A DNA stretch of 64,000 nt, taken from positions 2,913,501-2,977,500 of the forward strand of contig NC_064047.1 of NCBI RefSeq assembly GCF_932526225.1. The letters run 5' to 3'. Position 1 is the first letter of the stretch, and each line of letters starts with the position of its first letter. A program made the translations under genes and the position numbers. Below are positions 25,701-46,600 of this stretch, one piece after another. The notes beneath the pieces are model-generated. The model had not been told where the DNA came from. It ran no database searches and worked only from the letters and a program-made list of their open reading frames with translations. Origin of the DNA: Nematostella vectensis (lineage: Eukaryota > Cnidaria > Anthozoa > Actiniaria > Edwardsiidae).

Positions 25701-26553
25701 ATTAAAAAGCTCTTGAGTATTTTAACCTGCAAATAAGTTAGTTTGTCATTTTACATTTAACCAAATCTAAATTTAACTTACAATGATGTGAATAAGAACT
25801 TGAACATAAAAGGTACTGTTTTCATGTTTATCTATGCCTCTAGCACGCTTGTTTTTATTGACATTTTACTGGTTTTGATCATTTGTATCATATTTTTCTC
25901 AATGTAGTTACTTTTTCTATTTTTTTAATGACCTCAAAAATCAGGGTGCATATTATACATATGTGCGTATTATACATGAGTAAATACAGTACCTGTTACA
26001 TATTGGTCTTTATCCTTATGATATTTTTCAGATTAAGGACCATCCCCAGTTAATTTATCACAATGGTGGGGATGAGCATGGTATTGTCAAACCTTCAGGA
26101 GAGTTAAAGGTGAACGTTTTTCTTTAATAGAGTGTGCATACACAGGGGTACGTGGCTGAATTGTTGCCTTGAATGCCTTCAAGGATAGGTTGTTTGTGAA
26201 AGTTTGTGTTCTCCCCCCCCCCCTTTTCCCAATTGGTCAAGCCCCCTCTTAAGCAAAGAGCTACCAATGCACCTTGAGCCAAATTCAATTTCCCTGAGTT
26301 TCAAGTTTTAGGGTGTTGTCAACTTTCTATAACAGGGGTGTTACTACAACAAAACACTTCAAGTTTTAGTTGCACATAAAAACAACCCTTTGGTTATAAA
26401 TTTTGCTTTATTCACATACAGGTGGGAGACCAGGTCTGGCTTATTCCTGGTCACTGTGACCCGACTGTCAACATGCACAACTGGATGCTTGGTGTTAGGA
26501 ACGGCATGGTGGAGACTGCATGGCCAATCACCGGCAGAGGACCTGGAATATGA
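19705..26553 (+). CDS. D-threonine aldolase-type PLP enzyme, 11 exons
   Basis: Fold-type III PLP enzyme (alanine-racemase-like barrel) of the D-threonine aldolase / D-serine dehydratase family; it probably cleaves or dehydrates D-beta-hydroxy amino acids in the cytosol. Exons: 19705-19878, 20098-20154, 21945-21983, 22215-22474, 23074-23155, 23420-23501, 23589-23608 (20-bp micro-exon), 23907-24020, 25098-25163, 26032-26109, 26422-26553. Phases join to 367 aa, normal for the family. TPVLLVDLCRFERNI opens the barrel and the PLP lysine is K47 in RPHAKAHK. Also seen are NVGQERCGVEPG, GIQTYQG, VVTGGGTGTY and, near the C-terminus, IPGHCDPTVNMHNW with metal ligands H335 and D337. HxD is the D-threonine aldolase form; D-serine dehydratases have HxC. 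Alternative: a D-serine or D-hydroxyaspartate dehydratase. Confidence 0.9.
20343..21680 (+). repeat. 1.3-kb (GATGGT)n-type repeat, nearly C-free plus strand
   Basis: Imperfect GATGGT/GATGAT/GGTGGT array with an internal marker, ATACAATGGGGGTGATGG, present twice (about 21074 and 21253). It fills most of the intron after exon 2 of the PLP-enzyme gene. The plus strand carries almost no C, so poly-His, poly-Asp/Gly or Met/Val frames stay open. These are not genes. Confidence 0.97.
22520..22760. repeat. Degenerate ~60-bp repeats, CCCTAAGGGATAGCAG
   Basis: Four or five decayed units with CCCTAAGGGATAG-like words in an intron of the PLP-enzyme gene. Confidence 0.6.
24355..24767. mobile_element. 413-bp MITE, CAGGGGTGTACGCAGG ends, 5-bp TSD
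   Basis: The left end CAGGGGTGTACGCAGG is mirrored on the right by CTGCGTATGCCCCTG. A perfect GTTGT flanks both sides (24350-24354 and 24768-24772), supporting insertion with a 5-bp target duplication. It lies in an intron of the PLP-enzyme gene and has no coding capacity. Confidence 0.75.
25285..25470. mobile_element. MITE of the GCCGC/CACCAGTTTACTT family, copy 2, 3'-truncated
   Basis: Starts GCAGCATTGTCACCAGTTTA and follows the body of the copy at 4219-4466 (TTTTTAACGGAAAA, TGTCTATTGGAA, GATAATTTAGAGC), but the right inverted end is missing. Confidence 0.7.
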
Positions 26554-27982
26554 TTGGGCAGAACAATCATGGGCGTGAACATGGGCTAGGGAGGTGGGCA
26601 TGTGACCCCCTTTGTCCAAGCCTTGCCACACCCCTGATACTACTCATAAGAAATCTCCCTTCTTGGAGATTAGAAAAAGAAGATGTTAAAATGATAGCAA
26701 AGATTATCTTAGTATTTCTTTGTTTTTGAAGTTGTTTGTAATTTATTATCTGTAATCACTATTTTATCCTAAAAATTGCAAAATAACTAGCTTGTATTTC
26801 ATCAAAAGATTTAAAGCATTCAGCAATGACAATGTAGAATAATCCATATATGTAAAATAACTGCTTTACTGTCTCTAGTGCTTGAAAGGCAATCCTTTGT
26901 AAGGTTTTCCTCTAAAAAGGGTTGGAATGGTCAATTTAAGAAATTACAAAAAAAAAATAATTTGAGAATTTGAGAAAGAAAACTTTCTTTTCTAAAACAA
27001 GTGAGATCAGAGACTTTCCAAATATGAAAAAAACTTGAACTCTAATATCATAGAACTGGGAGATGCCATTATAAAATTTAGCAAAAATCAATATTTCTAG
27101 GGAGAATTTGCAAAAATTAAGAATTTTATTTATTTCTTACACATCAAATGCAGATCACAGTAAAAAAAAAAACATGTTTACCTAGATATGTAATAGTGTT
27201 GTTTCAAAGCAGGCACCTTTAGTAAAAGTGCAAATTCCCAGGGTAGTGATTGAAAATATTTGCTTAGGACACAACATCGCACATTGCCTGGTGCCCCTAT
27301 TGCCAAATCTTCTAGTCGAACTTGAAGGTATCAAAACAGATCAGAAAAAATATTTGATGTAATACTGTTAAGAATCTTGTTTGAATAAAGTGATTTGCCT
27401 ATTCTCTGCCCATGCTTGTTAATGGTTTATATTTTTTTAAAGAATGTCACCCAGCCACTTTTATGCCATAATTGTTTTCATTTAAAAACTGAGGATATTT
27501 GTTAGAAAACTTCAAACTAAATCACCTAAGATTGAAGTCTGGTACTTAATAAACTTGATTTAAAGACCATTAGTTGCTATTAAATTAGCTGATGGAAATG
27601 GTTCTTGAGGGCTTGGTATTGCATGGGGCAACATGATTAGCGATCTTCAAATGATACATGTCTTCAATGGGAGATTAAGACACGTTTGAAAGTTTTGTGA
27701 ACGACAATTGTTTCGTTTTATGACACTAGTTAGATAGGAATGATTTGTAAACCTGATGTTTCAGATGTAAACAAATCATTCCAAAAAGAACAGGAACCGG
27801 AAATAAGTATGTACGTTTTTGCAACTTGAAGTAACCAATCACAGCGCAGTGCATACGATTAGAGCGCCAACTTGGAACAACTTTCGTCCATGTGACGAAA
27901 AGTTTGCCATTTGGGCCAAAAACTGCTCATCTCGCAGGTCTAACATTCAAAGTTCCTTTTCTCTTTCTCACTTGCCTACAAC
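26554..27982. other. Intergenic, PLP-enzyme gene to RIOX2
   Basis: AT-rich, no gene or repeat array seen. The RIOX2 promoter must lie at its right end; no TATA box is evident before the ATG at 27983. Confidence 0.5.
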
Positions 27983-37229
<9,247 letters not shown>

Positions 37230-37230
37230 T

Positions 37231-37548
37231 TCAGACCCACAGCTAAGAGCTTTACCATTTATCCTGATAGCTAGACTAGGTGTAGTGCCAAAGGCTTTTC
37301 TCAGCTAATAGCTTTACCATTTATCCTGATAGCTAGACTAGGTGTAGTGCCACTGGCTTTTCTCAGCTAAGAGCTTTACCATTTATCCTGATAGCTAGAC
37401 TAGGTGTAGTTCCAAAGGCTTTTCTCAGCTAAGAGCTTTACCATTTATCCTGATAGCTAGACTAGGTGTAGTTCCAAAGGCTTTTCTCAGCTAAGAGCTT
37501 TACCATTTATCCTGATAGCTAGACTAGGTGTAGTGCCACTGACTTTTC
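37231..37548. repeat. 62-bp tandem repeat, 5 copies, just after the RIOX2 stop
   Basis: Unit CAGCTAAGAGCTTTACCATT followed by TATCCTGATAGCTAGACTAGG. It begins within a few bases of the RIOX2 TGA, so it should be transcribed as part of the 3' UTR unless polyadenylation is very early. Confidence 0.92.
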
Positions 37549-38317
37549 TCTTGTTGTCTACATTCTACGGTACCTCAGCTGTTTGTCAAAGCCGTATGTT
37601 ATTTCACGTTTGGTCTTGGTCAGGTTTCTACAGGAACTGTTCCACACTGTGGTATATTTTACAATGCTTGTGGGTATATCCAGCATTTAAACCAGGTTAC
37701 ACGGAGTGAATAATAAGGTATGTTTCTTACGAGGTACTCCTTCCAGCCAGACACTCTATATTATAAGGGTGTTCTCTTGATCTTGAGGAGCTAAAAAAAG
37801 TGGAGTCATACAAGGACCGTTGCTAAGGATTAATGAATGTGGTCATAGATTAGGACATGATGTGTATTGTTGAGTGGAAAAATGACAGTTTTAATGTTAA
37901 TTATTATGTCAGGATATGAAAATGCTGTCAAAGCTAAAGAAAAATAATACAATACGTTGTGCTTGAACTTATATCATAAATGATATTTTTCACGATCCCT
38001 TTCTACACGTGTCCTTTTACTCGTTGGATTTGCGCGCGCGTCGTTCTTTGAGGGTACGTCGTTGAGAACGGCGCGCGGCGTTCTACGTTGTAAGTATTCT
38101 AAGTATCTGCTAATGACCATTTCTACACGCCTTTTAAGCGCATTCACTGTCTAACAGGGAGCCCAAAATTAAAATTGCCTGCTTAGGAAGAGCATATAAG
38201 CTCTGTGCCATATGTTCCCCCATGAATACGCATTGCACGAAAATGGCGCGAAAATTAAAAACGTTTGTAAACCTTGCGCGAAAAAACAAAAGGCACGAGA
38301 GAATGCAAGAAAGTTGC
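37549..38317. other. Intergenic, no gene seen
   Basis: Mixed AT-rich sequence with a short GCGCGC patch near 38032-38078. No coding or RNA gene recognised. Confidence 0.5.
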
Positions 38318-38320
38318 TAT

Positions 38321-39045
38321 GGGCCCGGTCGCACTAGCAAGATGTTCAGGAGATGTCAGGGACAAGTTTGTCCCGTGACATCTACGCACTATCTGACATT
38401 CTTAAATTAAGGTCTCACTGGTTGCAACATCTTTGGATCACGAGCCCTAAAAATAACATCGTATGTCATTCATCTGCGTCTCCTTCGCGCGCGGGAGATT
38501 CGAAGAGCAAATACTCTCTGCATGCTGCACGTCCGCATATTAAGTCTTGAATAGAAAACAAATCTGCTGCTTTTCGTTTGGATGAACCTATACATCGTGC
38601 TGCGTTAGTCGGATGCATAGCTGTTACTGTTTGCAAATGAAGTTGTCTATTATGCACCGAAGGCGAAGACGTACATTTTTGGCTTAGAATTGACCGTTCC
38701 TCACGCCGCCAGATTGTTGGAAATAAGGGATTTTGGTAGGGATTCACCTCTAGCTTTGAAGGCGAAGCAAACGTTGCTATTTGAGACCATTTACGTTTTT
38801 TGTGTGAGTGACGTTCTTTGCTCGATAAGAATAAAAACAAACAGAGTTCCCCTGATATCAGGTAGATGTCCTGTCCTGGGGCAGGACATCGGCTCCTTTG
38901 ATGTTTTGTCCCGACCGGCGAATTTGTCGTGTTGCGTAAAAACATAGGTCGCACTTGGCTTCGGAACATGTCACGGACATCTGTCAGTTTTTTAGCTTAT
39001 CTAAACAAAGATGTCCTGAACAATCTTGCTAGTGCGACCGGGCCC
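38321..39045. mobile_element. 725-bp TIR element, GGGCCCGGTCGCACTAGCAAG ends, TAT flanks
   Basis: The left end GGGCCCGGTCGCACTAGCAA and right end TTGCTAGTGCGACCGGGCCC are inverted copies extended by GATGTTCAGGA / TCCTGAACAATC. TAT lies directly outside both ends (38318-38320 and 39046-39048). A GGG.. end with a 3-bp duplication recalls PIF/Harbinger, though TAT is not the classic TWA. A 167-residue minus-strand frame inside resembles no transposase I know. Confidence 0.8.
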
Positions 39046-39765
39046 TATGATATAATTTTATATTGTCGTCACTTTGTCACAGATAACTCCACGTCTTCCT
39101 CTTGGCTAAACCCCGGATTCTCTGGTATCCAGGGTGTTCTGACCTTTTAGCACTACATCATCAATGTACACGTGGGTGCAGCCTGCTAGAGTGGCTGCTG
39201 CTGATATCTCTTCTCATGGGGGGTGTTCAATTCACTGGTGGTCCTGTCACTAGGTATCGGCTAACCAGTGAATCAATAAACACGCCATGATAGGTTTATG
39301 TGCGTTTAACGCTTGTTTTGGTTCCGGAAAGAAAGTAGGGACCTTATCATAGAAGAACATATTATTTGTCTTTTGAACTATTGAGTTCTGCGCAAAGCGC
39401 AAAAACACAATCTTGACTAGCTTCGAGAATATCTCAAAAATGGGGTATCTGTTTTCGGCGTTATCTAAATGTGAATTCCTTGCGAGATTTGTGATTGATG
39501 GGAAAAAAATTGTTAATTCAATCATTTGAGGTGAAAAACACTTCGTCCGCTTATTATGAAAGTTTTAGGTATTCAAACATTGTATTGCTTAAGAAAATAT
39601 TTACAGGTTTGAGGGTAAGGGCACATATTCCTTGATTTGTTTGAGAATTCGCAGCCAATAGCATAGGGCGATGAGTTAAATGGAGACTGACACGAGATGA
39701 CAATGCAATTTTGAGTACGAGGTTCACATAGTGCATGCCGTCACCACGCTGATAAAGCGATCTTA

Positions 39766-40402
39766 AGCGACGACGACGGCAACGTGGACGACGACGGCAG
39801 AAAACAATGAGATTTGATTTAGAATTCAATAGCAGCACGTGAAAATGCGTTCTGTCTGATAAATTTCAGCCGTTTTCCCTAAAACCACGACGTGAACTCC
39901 AACTTTCACGGTCAATTGAGGACGCGGGACGTTTGCAGTGTAAACTCCTCTAACCACGTTCGCTACTGTAGAAATAATGTCCTTGGTTTATTTTTATCTA
40001 TCTCTGACTATAATGTTTTGCTTGTCCCCTTGCAATTATATTATAACTGATCGCCAAGCGCAAACACATCCTTTTCGATCTCGTTGTCCTAGCCGTCGCC
40101 GTCGTCCTTGCTTAAGGTCCCTAAGGTCCCAATTGCAATGGAATAATCAAAACATAGTCAGAGACAGATAATAATTGACTAATGACATTATTTCTACAGT
40201 AGCGAACGTGGTTAGAGGAGTTTACAGTGCAAACGTCCGCAATTGACCGTGAAAGTTGGAGTTTTCACGTCGTGGTTTTATGGAAAACGGTTGAAATGCA
40301 TAAGACAGAGTGCATTTTCACGTGCTACTCTTGAATTCTGAATCAAATCCCATTGTTTTCTGCCGTCGTCGTCCACGTTGCCGTCGTCGTTGCTTAAGGT
40401 CC
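39766..40402. mobile_element. Foldback element with ~215-bp inverted arms
   Basis: Arm 39766-39982 and arm 40185-40402 are inverted copies, sharing CTTAAGCAACGACGACGGCA, CACGACGTGAA, ACTTTCACGGTCAATTG and GTTCGCTACTGTAGAAATAA. The right end is AAGGTCCCTAA. The ~200-bp loop contains a second terminus of the same kind (CTTGCTTAAGGTCCCTAA, about 40109-40126), so one copy may have inserted in another. No transposase seen. Confidence 0.8.
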
Positions 40403-41367
40403 CTAATGACGATACACTCTTTAAGAACTTTTTTTTAAAAACGGGTTGGTTTTGTTTGTGTGATGTGTTCTGAAATGCAGAATCGAATTGTGTTTATATA
40501 ATACACCCTTTAATATTATTGCTATTCATCATTTGTGTAAGTCTCTTCCTAATAATTCATTGGGTATTTAACTGATATACACTAAAACTTAAGAACATTT
40601 TCAGCATTAAATTGCTCCAAAAGTTAGAACGGCCTATCCTCAACTGAAAATTAGACGTTCTTATAAAAGACGTCTTATAAAAGACGTGTCTAGATCTATG
40701 TTTTATGAGAAACTGGCTCGGAAAGTTTTGTGTTTTAAAACGCACCACACCACAGGCTTACCATCCTAATGTTGCTATTGGCAAGCACCGATATAGTTCA
40801 CAGAACGGGATCTCAGATTTTTACCTTCTTTCTATAACACAAACATTTCTGAAATTTGTTCTCTGAACTTTTGCGGCTTGCCAATAACAACAGAAGGATG
40901 GTCAAGCCGTGACCATACCGCTATCACACCTAAAGGTTTTGTGTCGGGATGGGATGGGTAATTGCACTTTAAAATGGGCGTGGTTGCACGCAGATTGTCT
41001 GAGATAGAAAGGGGTTCCTATTTATTTGCAGGGGGCACGGTGACCAGGTGTGTTTACGAGGCTTTCTTAAAAGCAATTTGATACAGCATGTGTTTCTACC
41101 AGCCAACACATAACAGCATATTACGTTACAAAACAAAAACACCGGGTTAGAGTAAACTTTAAATGCTTGTCTTCAAAGGTTAGAAACAAAAATAATTATC
41201 GTCCTTTAATGGACCTCAACAAGAAGTGAATGTGTTGTGTGGCAAAATATGTTAGGGATATTGAAAAAAGAAATATATATTTCACGGTAAAAAAAACATA
41301 GTACTTGACATAGTGTGATGTTTCTTAAAAGTGCATTATCACACAATCTACTTATCTGATTTCCCAG
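40403..41367. other. Intergenic upstream of the bHLH exon
   Basis: No gene recognised. A first exon of the bHLH gene could lie here, but none could be defined from sequence alone. Confidence 0.4.
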
Positions 41368-42141
41368 GAAGAATAAATCTTTGATTGTCAATGAAACCCG
41401 CTATAAAGCACGTCGTGTCAAGGATAGCGCACAAGTCGTCATGGGACGTACAAGGAGTAAAAAAGAACGTGAGGAAAATGCACGGAATGAGAGGATTAGA
41501 ATTCAAAATATTGCAAAAGCATTTGTGCTGCTGAAATTTGTGATTGGAGTTCCCCAAGATACCCCACAGATTCAAACCCTGAGAGAGGCGAGGCAAAAAA
41601 TACAAGAACTCAAAGACAAGCTGCAAAATGGAGACAACGAGGTAAACGACAAACTATTTTTGCCAGTTTGTTTTTAACTCGATGCACCATACTAAACCAT
41701 TTGATATCTCTGCGCCACTATGGCCTCAGAGCATTAGACGTCTCTGCATCAGCATCGGTTGCATGTGGGGACAGGCTTTTCATTGCTATAAGCAGAAGTG
41801 ACGCTCGATGCTATGGGATCAGGTAAACGGTCGTACTAAACAAAGAGACGTCCTTTCTTAATTACAAGAACTCCCCCTCTATGAGGTTAACAATTCTCAC
41901 CAGCAAAGGGGCTTCGTGGGGGAGTTCAGGGTCATAAAATAACCTCTCCAATTATGGCTTTTCAAATTTGTACTTCTATATGTCTCAGAGAAATTCCATC
42001 CCTTACTCCCGTACGTAAGGGTAAAAAAAATTCGATGATATCAACTCCTTGGGGTATCTATATTTTACGAGGGTTTTCTCTCGTTTACAGCGGATGGAAG
42101 ACGACATCACATGCCCGAAAGACAAGCTGCACCATCATTGA
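41368..42141 (+). CDS. Small bHLH transcription factor, two exons visible
   Basis: Exon 41368-41641 (preceding acceptor TTTCCCAG) and exon 42091-42141, ending in TGA. Basic region KKEREENARNERIRIQNI keeps the E-R-x-R contacts for E-boxes. Helix 1 is IQNIAKAFVLLKFVIGV, the loop is short, and helix 2 is TLREARQKIQELKDKL. The protein ends soon after the domain (about 83 aa from the ATG at 41441). The frame is open back to the acceptor, so a 5' exon may exist. Best fit is a derived group A bHLH; I cannot assign a subfamily. The second exon is supported only by its acceptor, phase and an early stop. Confidence 0.6.
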
Positions 42142-43694
42142 CGAGACCCGGGGTAGTGGCTCTTTAAAAATTGCCCCCATAGCGGGAATAACCCACTACT
42201 TAAACCTGCAGTGAATCACAGCATAGATCTGATGAGAGCCAGGGTAGTTTGAACTTGTTGTTTATTTAAGTCTACATAGTATTTTGGAATCACCTAGCAA
42301 GTCAACCAAAAGAAACCCCGAAAAAGCTTCAATTGAAGTTGTTACATTTGTGTGAACAAGTACTCCAGTCCTTTGTGCTGTGACAAAAATCAACAAGTAG
42401 CTTGTTGAGGAGGATTTTCACAAGTAATGTGCGTTATCACGAGTCGAGTGTTTGTAGCGAGATACTGACAATGAAAGACTGGATGTCAATCAACGCTTTG
42501 AATCCAACAAAACCCTGGCGTTCGATTCCGTTCAGTGACGACAGGCTAAGATTTCTGCCTGGATAAACCGACCATAATAAGCAAATAAGAATGAGAAAAT
42601 ACAAGAGGAAACGCTGACAAGAACTTCCCCAAGGATTGCACAATGCAGAACCATCGAGGCTCACTTAGAAAAACAAACAAAAAGCAATCTCAGCAAATCT
42701 ACAAACTTTACCAAACTCGAAGAGTCGTCTCTATTTGTATTCTTTTCTTTAATTCTCCCAAAGTGTAATCGTTTCCGTTCTGATGCGGGATGTACTAAAG
42801 TTGAATTTGGGCGGAAATTGAACATTACTTTGTAATCCGAGGTTCCGTTTATAAATCTGTTGAAAGTTATGATAACCCGATCAGTGAAGGTCACGACGAT
42901 TGAGTAAATAGACCTCCGAGATGCAGACATCTCGACGGCGCCACGGGGCCCCTGTGGAAATAGCCTGTGGCGTGGAAATAGCCGGTGGCGGGGAAAGACG
43001 CCCAGCGAAACAATCCCCAGTAGAAACAGAGTCATACGAAGGGCGCCGTTTGCGACGCGCTCTGTGTTTAACACGGTTAGCTTAGGACAAACGGCGCGGC
43101 TAAAACACATTTAAGAGAGGGTTTTGTGGTCTTAATGAATGAAGCCTGAAAAAACAATGTTCCTTAAGCCCTTTTGCTTGCTTCGTGCTCGCTCGACTAA
43201 GTCTCGTTTTCTTTATATGCGCCACAGGAAACTCAATACCCCGATAAAATTATTCTACAAAAAGGGAGCCGGTGTTCAGTTCCATACAGTGCCATAAATT
43301 GCATAAAGAATGATGGGACAAAAATATGAGCGTACTGAAGAAGAGCGCGCGCAAAGGGTGATGGGTGAAATGTGTTGGAAAAGAGCGCGCGTGAAAGGGT
43401 GATAGAAAAAATTGTTGAAGGAAAGCGTACGCAAGGGTGATGGGTAGATAACGTGAGAAAGAACTTGGAAAACAATACAATAAAAGGCTGATTGGAAAAT
43501 AATTTTATTAAATCAACACAATGCGAATAATTAACATTCCACACCCAGTAATTACTACTTTTCATTAATAAATAATTGTTCACTCATTTATATATTAAAA
43601 GTAATTTTCACTCTGTCACCAACTCTTAAATAATCTTCGAAAATATCCTGCAGTGCAGTTATTTTATATACAAGTTTCTAATCAAACTATCTAA
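42142..43694. other. Intergenic; unsupported minus-strand frames
   Basis: A 149-codon minus-strand frame (43110-42661) starts with a hydrophobic segment and has a PRHRLFPRHRLFP duplication, but shows no family resemblance or splice support. An AATAAA for the minus-strand gene at right lies at 43504-43509. GCGCGC-rich short repeats (GAAGAGCGCGCG) occur near 43340-43430. Confidence 0.45.
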
Positions 43695-46600
43695 TCAGTC
43701 AATGAAAGCCTCTTTCCTAAGCAACAAGGGCTTGTTGCTCCTGCGGCTCAACAACGGAGGGCGTGGAGTCAGCGGTAACGTTCTAGCACGCATGGGCGAG
43801 CTGAGAGCCCTGACGTTGCCTCGACACCGTGAGTTTCCCCGCACATTGCGTCTCCTGTGTCTCGATGACGGCAGTCTACAGGACAGCGGTCTCTTGACCC
43901 GTTGTATGAGTCCGTTAAGGATAGCCATCTCATTGAGTGAGTGAGTGTACGCCGCCATGTCTTTTAGGAACAAGGGAAGTTTGATGCATTCTTGCCGGGC
44001 GATGCGTCGCACACGCGGTAACTCGTCAACGCAGATTTTACCGGCGTAAAGAAGCTTGAAGTCGATTTCATCCGCTTGGCGAAGGATCTGAATGGCACCT
44101 GAAAAGCATATGTGGATTAGATGTATTCGGCCAATTTTCGTAGGATATGGCAACAAGGATTTAATAATTTATCCCAAAAATATGTTTATTATTCATTTTT
44201 AGTCTATAGTTGAATATATCGAACACAGCTTTTATGAAAAACGATGTAAATTACTACCGTGTATAAATAAAAAAGGACTATCGATAAATATATTTGAAGT
44301 GCTACTTCGAAGGGAGAAGAGTCAGCGGTAACGTTGAGAACCTACGGTAATCTTGTCGTAAAGCGGAGCAATAGGGGTGGGTGGGTGCGTGCGTGGGTGG
44401 GTGCGTGCGTGCGTGGGTGTGTGGCTAATGCACGGTGCGCCCCATGGTTGGGACGGACTGGAAAGCACAAGAGAAAGAAATCACTCTCACTTGGGATACC
44501 AAGCCCGAGTCGCGAGATCAACTCAGAGAAAAGTCCCCAAGTCAGAGCCAGGACTAGAACCTTGTACACAGAGGTGAGAGGCCAGCGCGCTAACACGCTA
44601 AGCCACCCGTGCTTCCAGATACAGACTCTGGACGAATTATTCTATTAGGACCTCAGAGGTCCTGCCCCTCGGCAAGGTTCGTGACATGTTAGTACAATTA
44701 TCGTAGGCTCTCTTTACCTTCAAAGTAGCATTGGTCCTGCCACTCGGGCAAGGTTCGTGACATGTTCGTATAATTATCGTAGGCTCTCCTTACTTTCGAA
44801 GTAGCACTGGCCTTGCCCCTCGGGCAAGGTTCGTGACATGTTTGTATAATTATCGTAGGCTCTCCTTACCTTCGAAGTAGCACTGGTCTTGCCCCTCGGG
44901 CAAGGTTCGTGACATGTTCGTAGGATGATCGTGAGATCTCCTTACCTTCGAAGTAGCACTGGTCCTGCCCCTCGGGCAAGGTTCGTGACATGTTTGTATA
45001 ATTATCGTAGGCTCTCCTTACCTTCGAAGTAGCACTGGTCTTGCCCCTCGGGCAAGGTTCGTGACATGTTCGTAGGATGATCGTGAGATCTCCTTACCTT
45101 CGAAGTAGCACTGGCCTTGCCCCTCGGGCAAGGTTCGTGACATGTTTGTATAATTATCGTAGGCTCTCCTTCCTTCGAAGTAGCACTGGTCCTGCCCCTC
45201 GGGCAAGGTTCGTGACATGTTCGTAGGATGATCGTGAGATCTCCTTACCTTCGAAGTAGCACTGGTCTTGCCCCTCGGGCAAGGTTCGTGACATGTTCGT
45301 AGGATGATCGTGAGATCTCCTTACCTTCGAAGTAGCACTGATCCTGGCCGCTGCCCCCGTGGTGGTTGCAGTCCGGAAGAATCCTTTTCACTCGCGTAAC
45401 TTGTTTCCATCGTTGATCCATGTCGAAGATGTACGTTCCCAAGTGATCAAATAGCTCCTTGAAAGTCATCTGCTCTGACATGCACGCCGTGTCTAGAAAC
45501 ACCAAAAACAAACACGCTACGCATTTGGTAGCCTGCGAACCATTTCCGGCTGCACACAGGCTACGAATTTGGATGAAATAAGAGAATGATTCGGCCAAGT
45601 ATGTTGTTTACGATGATGATGCTAGTAATGATGATGACGAGGTGATGGTGATGAAGATAATGCAGGTAATAATGATGATGCAGATGTTGGTGATGATAAA
45701 GAAGATAGCGATGATGACGGTAATGTTTGTGATGATGATGACGACGACGATGATGTTGATGATTGAACAGGTGATGATAATGATGATGCTGGTAATAGCG
45801 ATGGTCTGGAAGATTGGAGTTTGTCTGTAGCTGTCTTCTAACTTTTTTCCAAGTGTTTGCTTGTTAAATCTGGGTTAAAAAGTACGAAACTTGTTGCAAG
45901 AAGACGGCTAACACCGACCAGCCAAGCCTCGTGTGCTCAAATTCCACAGGGCCTCCAAATATCAGGAAGGCGGCCAAAAACACAGCCAATGTTCATCATT
46001 ATCATCATATCCACCACGAAGAGATTATATACTTACAGTATAAGAGAGCAGGCATGAAAAGCAACTTGACTTGGCTTTGGAGTAGTGTATTAATCGCCGC
46101 CAGTCCCTCCTCGCACACAAGACCACACAGGGATCTACTAGAACGCAGCCCGAATTTCTGTCTATTGGAAAACCAGGGCTGGAGACCATCATTTGCGGAT
46201 CGCATCTGATATCCGTAGAGTCAAGGATTTATATGGTGCTGATCGGGCACTTTAGAACAGGAGAGTTTAGCTTGTCGCCGACCGTATAAAAATATGTAAT
46301 GTTTAATTAAGGTTGGGCCGCTCTTATTTTTTTAGCATTTCAAGGCTGGAAAATGTTATTAATGGTGTTCTTATATTATCAAGTTTTGTTTCGCATATGT
46401 TATGATGATTAATACCCTAAGTACCAGAGCCTCGAGACTCCTCTCCAGTAATGCTCAGCCAAAATGCCGCGATGATTAAACATTTTGGTTGAGCGTCACT
46501 GGACGAGAGAAGTCTGGAGGCTCTGATACCCAGGGTAGATGATCAAAGGATTAGTGTAATTACCTTATTACACTTTACGCGTCACTCGCGAATTTCGCGA

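Noticed and set aside
38466..38969. 167-codon minus-strand frame within the TIR element
   Set aside because: Does not resemble a transposase or Myb-like Harbinger protein; likely chance.
42661..43110. 149-codon minus-strand frame with a hydrophobic start
   Set aside because: No family resemblance, no splice partner, and a local PRHRLF duplication; kept only as a note.
45917..46000. Minus-strand hydrophobic stretch LAVFLAAFLIFGGPVEF as a signal-peptide exon
   Set aside because: No ATG in that frame, stops directly upstream, and MATCAP exon 2 joins exon 3 in phase without it.
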